From positions 1 to 43,397 of the forward strand of contig CALLUQ010000052.1 of assembly GCA_938010565.1 (NCBI GenBank): 43,397 nt of DNA, written 5' to 3'. The stretch comes from an uncultured Flavobacteriales bacterium (GTDB lineage Bacteria; Bacteroidota; Bacteroidia; Flavobacteriales_D; CALLUQ01). The position numbers were made by a program, and so were the translations under genes. Positions 41,561 to 43,397 of the stretch are shown in pieces. The stretch's first letter is position 1, and the number at the start of each line of letters is the position of its first letter. Under the pieces are notes generated by a model, which searched no databases, was not told where the DNA came from, and saw nothing but the letters and a program-made list of their open reading frames with translations.

Positions 41561-41568
41561 TAAAGTTA
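41561..41568 (-). promoter_or_regulatory. -7-like element of the DUF6427 gene
   Basis: TAACTTTA on the minus strand ends six bases before the ATG at 41554, so the leader would be only about two bases. Confidence 0.35.
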
Positions 41569-41592
41569 GTTTTTTCTTTTATGAAAAATAAT

Positions 41593-41600
41593 TAAATTTG
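41593..41600 (+). promoter_or_regulatory. -7 element of the DUF6341 gene promoter
   Basis: TAAATTTG fits TAnnTTTG. It lies 30 bases before the preferred ATG at 41631 and overlaps a possible TTG start at 41598, which is therefore unlikely. Confidence 0.5.
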
Positions 41601-41630
41601 CACGGTAAAACTGCAAAATTGCCGGCAATT

Positions 41631-41816
41631 ATGAATGTACAGGACATCGTTTATCCTACAGGTGAATTTATAGAATGGTCTTTCGGCCTTTTGGAGATTG
41701 CTGACAACCTACCCAACTATGCTTTTATTGTTTTGGGTTTCGGAGGCATTGCTTATTGGGTGATGCTCCAGGTGAAGTACAACAAAGAAGCAGAAGCAAA
41801 AGGTACGTTGAAATAA
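41631..41816 (+). CDS. DUF6341 small membrane protein
   Basis: A 61-residue protein. An amphipathic N-terminal region (MNVQDIVYPTGEFIEWSFGLL) is followed by one membrane helix (YAFIVLGFGGIAYWVMLQV) and a charged tail. It fits the short Bacteroidota DUF6341 family in length and layout. The function is unknown. A strong terminator lies 20 bases after the stop, so it is monocistronic. Confidence 0.8.
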   Translation: MNVQDIVYPTGEFIEWSFGLLEIADNLPNYAFIVLGFGGIAYWVMLQVKYNKEAEAKGTLK

Positions 41817-41836
41817 AAACATTTTCCATCATAATG

Positions 41837-41872
41837 AAAAGGCTTAAATCCAACCGGATTTAAGCCTTTTTT
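41837..41872 (+). terminator. Terminator of the DUF6341 gene
   Basis: A perfect 15-bp stem (41837-41851 with 41856-41870, core GGCTTAAATCC/GGATTTAAGCC) with loop AACC is followed by a T run. Confidence 0.95.
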
Positions 41873-42265
41873 GGTGGGTCAGCATGCCCGGGAAAACATT
41901 CGGTTGGGTTTTCAAAGGCTTCCATTTTCCAATTTTTTCAGAAGCTTCAGGCTTATACTTTGAAAAAAAATGAGAAAGCTTTATTTTACAGGCATTTCGA
42001 TGATGCATGATTGAACCTGAAAAAGGCATCGTTTTACAATCCGGCAAAAACAAACCGTCGCAAGAAGCCATGCCACATCGGCTTGCTGTGCTGCCATTGT
42101 AGGTGGGAGGGGGCTGATGGTGCCAAGGGATATCAGGATCGGAAAATTTGAAACTGCATACAAAGGGCAAATGCAGTGACCCGGATGTTTTCCTAAGAAA
42201 TGCAGCACCACATCCGAAGCATTGCCACAAATGAATCACGCTATTAAACGTAAATCGGGGGGGTG
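41873..42265. other. Intergenic region upstream of the primase gene
   Basis: About 390 bases. A 131-codon minus-strand frame covers much of it but runs into the terminator and has no recognisable domain. A near-promoter sequence (TATACTTTG around 41956) and a G7 run just before the primase start are the only marks seen. Confidence 0.4.
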
Positions 42266-43372
42266 ATGAACAGCAGAGAAATTAACCTGATTAAGGAATT
42301 ATTTAAAGGCCGTGAAGATGTTTTTGCCATACATTGGCAAAAAGGCACCAAAAGCGGATACATGCCCGCTTGTCATTATGACCCTTACATGTACCGGCTT
42401 CATAAAATAAACGGTGGTACTTTTAATTCCTACAAAGGAAAAACGTATCTGCCATTTACAGATCAACAAATTGCCAGGCATCTTAATGGAGAACAATTGA
42501 TTGGCATTTATCCTTTGCTGAAGGACCATACATCCTGGTTCATTGTTGCCGATTTTGACCAACACAACTGGACCGAAGAAAGTCAGGCATTCGTCGGCGG
42601 GTGTTTCAACAAAGGCATACCCGCCTATCTTGAACGATCAAGATCAGGTAATGGCGGTCATGTCTGGGTATTTTTTAATCAACCCTACCCGGCGATCAGG
42701 AGCCGGAAGATCATCCTTTCCATACTTGAAGAAACCGGTATCTTTTCCGCTTTCGATAAAAGTTTGAGTTTTGACCGTTTGTTTCCAAATCAAGACGTTC
42801 TCTCCGGTAAAGGTTTTGGAAACCTGATTGCATTGCCTTTGCACAAAACTGCGCGGGAACACGGAAACAGTTGTTTTGTAGATGAGCACTTTACCCCTTA
42901 CAAAAACCAATGGGGTTTTTTGTCGTCCGTTCAAAAAGTAACAACGGTTCATCTTGATGAAGTATTTGAATCGCTAACAACAAAGCAGCGATCTTCTGCA
43001 ACCACAACAAGAATTATCTCAGACCAACTGTACATTACTCTGAACCGATCCGTTCAACTCAACCGATCCGGAATGACACCCGAGATCATCCACTTCCTGA
43101 AAGAAGAACTCCATTTTGCAAACCCGGAATACTTCATCAAAAAGAAAACGGGTAAAAGTACCCACAACACAAAACGGTATTTCAAATTTATCGAAGAAAC
43201 GGAAAACCAGGTCATCCTTCCACGAGGTTTTACCGGTAAGTTGATCCGGTATTGCCGGCAGAAAAAAATTGATTTTGAATTTTTTGATGAAAGAAAAAAA
43301 GAAACAGAACGAGAACAGCGAAAAATTGATTACAGAAACATGAATGAATATCGAACATCGAACAAGGAATAA
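42266..43372 (+). CDS. TOTE-system archaeo-eukaryotic primase domain protein, helicase part absent
   Basis: A 368-residue protein. LIKELFKGREDVFAIHW at the start, the DxD motif in WFIVADFDQ (Asp96, Asp98), RSRSGNGGHVWVFF with His132, and FDRLFPNQD (Asp170) are the catalytic elements of the archaeo-eukaryotic primases of TOTE conflict systems. LILPRGF-like VILPRGFTGKLIRY and the DER segment near residue 345 mark the usual end of the primase module. Relatives continue into a superfamily 2 helicase and a nuclease; here the frame ends about 20 residues later in a low-complexity tail. Of the cysteines that form a zinc knuckle near residue 35 in many relatives, only one remains. The helicase might be a separate gene beyond the window edge. 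Confidence 0.85.
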   Translation: MNSREINLIKELFKGREDVFAIHWQKGTKSGYMPACHYDPYMYRLHKINGGTFNSYKGKTYLPFTDQQIARHLNGEQLIGIYPLLKDHTSWFIVADFDQHNWTEESQAFVGGCFNKGIPAYLERSRSGNGGHVWVFFNQPYPAIRSRKIILSILEETGIFSAFDKSLSFDRLFPNQDVLSGKGFGNLIALPLHKTAREHGNSCFVDEHFTPYKNQWGFLSSVQKVTTVHLDEVFESLTTKQRSSATTTRIISDQLYITLNRSVQLNRSGMTPEIIHFLKEELHFANPEYFIKKKTGKSTHNTKRYFKFIEETENQVILPRGFTGKLIRYCRQKKIDFEFFDERKKETEREQRKIDYRNMNEYRTSNKE

Positions 43373-43384
43373 CGAATATCGAAC
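43346..43384. repeat. Short direct repeats at the end of the primase gene
   Basis: GAATATCGAAC occurs at 43346-43356 and again at 43374-43384, with an extra ATCGAAC at 43357-43363. The first copies encode the last residues of the primase. Similar short AT-rich repeats are frequent between genes in Bacteroidota, so the C-terminal tail may derive from such an element. Confidence 0.55.
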
Positions 43385-43397
43385 CTTGTGTCCCCTC

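Noticed and set aside
41844-42239. 131-codon minus-strand frame before the primase gene
   Set aside because: It ends inside the strong DUF6341 terminator, has an irregular composition (many Pro, Cys and His) and no recognisable domain or promoter.
1-43397. CRISPR array, prophage or intact insertion sequence
   Set aside because: No regularly spaced repeats, phage structural genes, integrase or transposase were seen in any frame.

Overview
The window comes from a member of the Bacteroidota. Several signs agree: promoters of the phylum type (TAnnTTTG with an upstream TTTG/TTG), a type IX secretion C-terminal sorting domain, an ATP synthase operon without its beta and epsilon genes, and phylum-restricted families (DUF4271, DUF6427, DUF6341, DUF3109, L25/Ctc, bactofilin). 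The gene set suggests a free-living, respiring bacterium. Placement below phylum (perhaps near Flavobacteriales) is a guess.

Layout. 1-0.33 kb: 3' end of a patatin-like phospholipase/surface-antigen gene. 0.58-0.66 kb: tRNA-Leu(CAA) with its own promoter and terminator. 1.1-3.3 kb: prs-rplY-pth. 3.5-4.0 kb: an RRM RNA-binding protein. 4.0-6.2 kb (minus): TPR protein and glycyl-tRNA synthetase. 6.3-6.9 kb: DUF3109. 7.5-10.9 kb: class Ia ribonucleotide reductase nrdB-nrdA behind a 570-base non-coding region. 11.2 kb (minus): HU. 11.8-13.2 kb (minus): MoaD/ThiS-like protein plus Asp-box propeller. 13.3-16.2 kb: hemA-hemC-hemD. 16.3-17.2 kb: T9SS cargo protein. 17.3-18.5 kb (minus): glutaryl-CoA dehydrogenase-like enzyme. 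18.65-20.3 kb: DUF4271 and a second HemD-family protein. 20.5-24.2 kb (minus): a 1228-residue NtrY-like sensor kinase. 24.4-26.0 kb: AT-rich AAA/DUF4143 gene and a gene remnant. 26.2-32.5 kb (minus): bactofilin-atpZ-hypothetical-atpB-E-F-H-A-G. 32.5-34.7 kb: accessory patch with a divergent cysteine-synthase homologue and a broken nucleotidyltransferase. 34.7-34.95 kb (minus): a candidate structured non-coding RNA. 35.2-36.1 kb: Crp-family regulator coupled to a small redoxin. 36.3-37.5 kb (minus): mnmA. 37.8-39.0 kb: two exported proteins. 39.1-41.6 kb (minus): SiaB-like kinase, purQ, DUF6427. 41.6 kb: DUF6341. 42.3-43.4 kb: a TOTE-type archaeo-eukaryotic primase that stops where the family's helicase normally begins.

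Most of the window is core metabolism: nucleotides (prs, nrdAB, purQ), tetrapyrroles (hemACD), translation (rplY, pth, glyS, mnmA, tRNA-Leu) and energy (ATP synthase). The most interesting observations are: (1) hemD has no normal start codon upstream of its first beta strand and is joined to hemC in the -1 frame by an A10 run followed five bases later by a potential stem, the layout of a programmed frameshift that would make a HemC-HemD fusion; (2) a roughly 200-nt RNA with promoter, local hairpins, long-range stem and terminator upstream of the Crp gene; (3) the helicase-less TOTE primase with lost zinc-knuckle cysteines at the right edge; (4) at least six genes whose promoter -7 element lies only 4-6 bases before the start codon, implying leaderless or nearly leaderless mRNAs.
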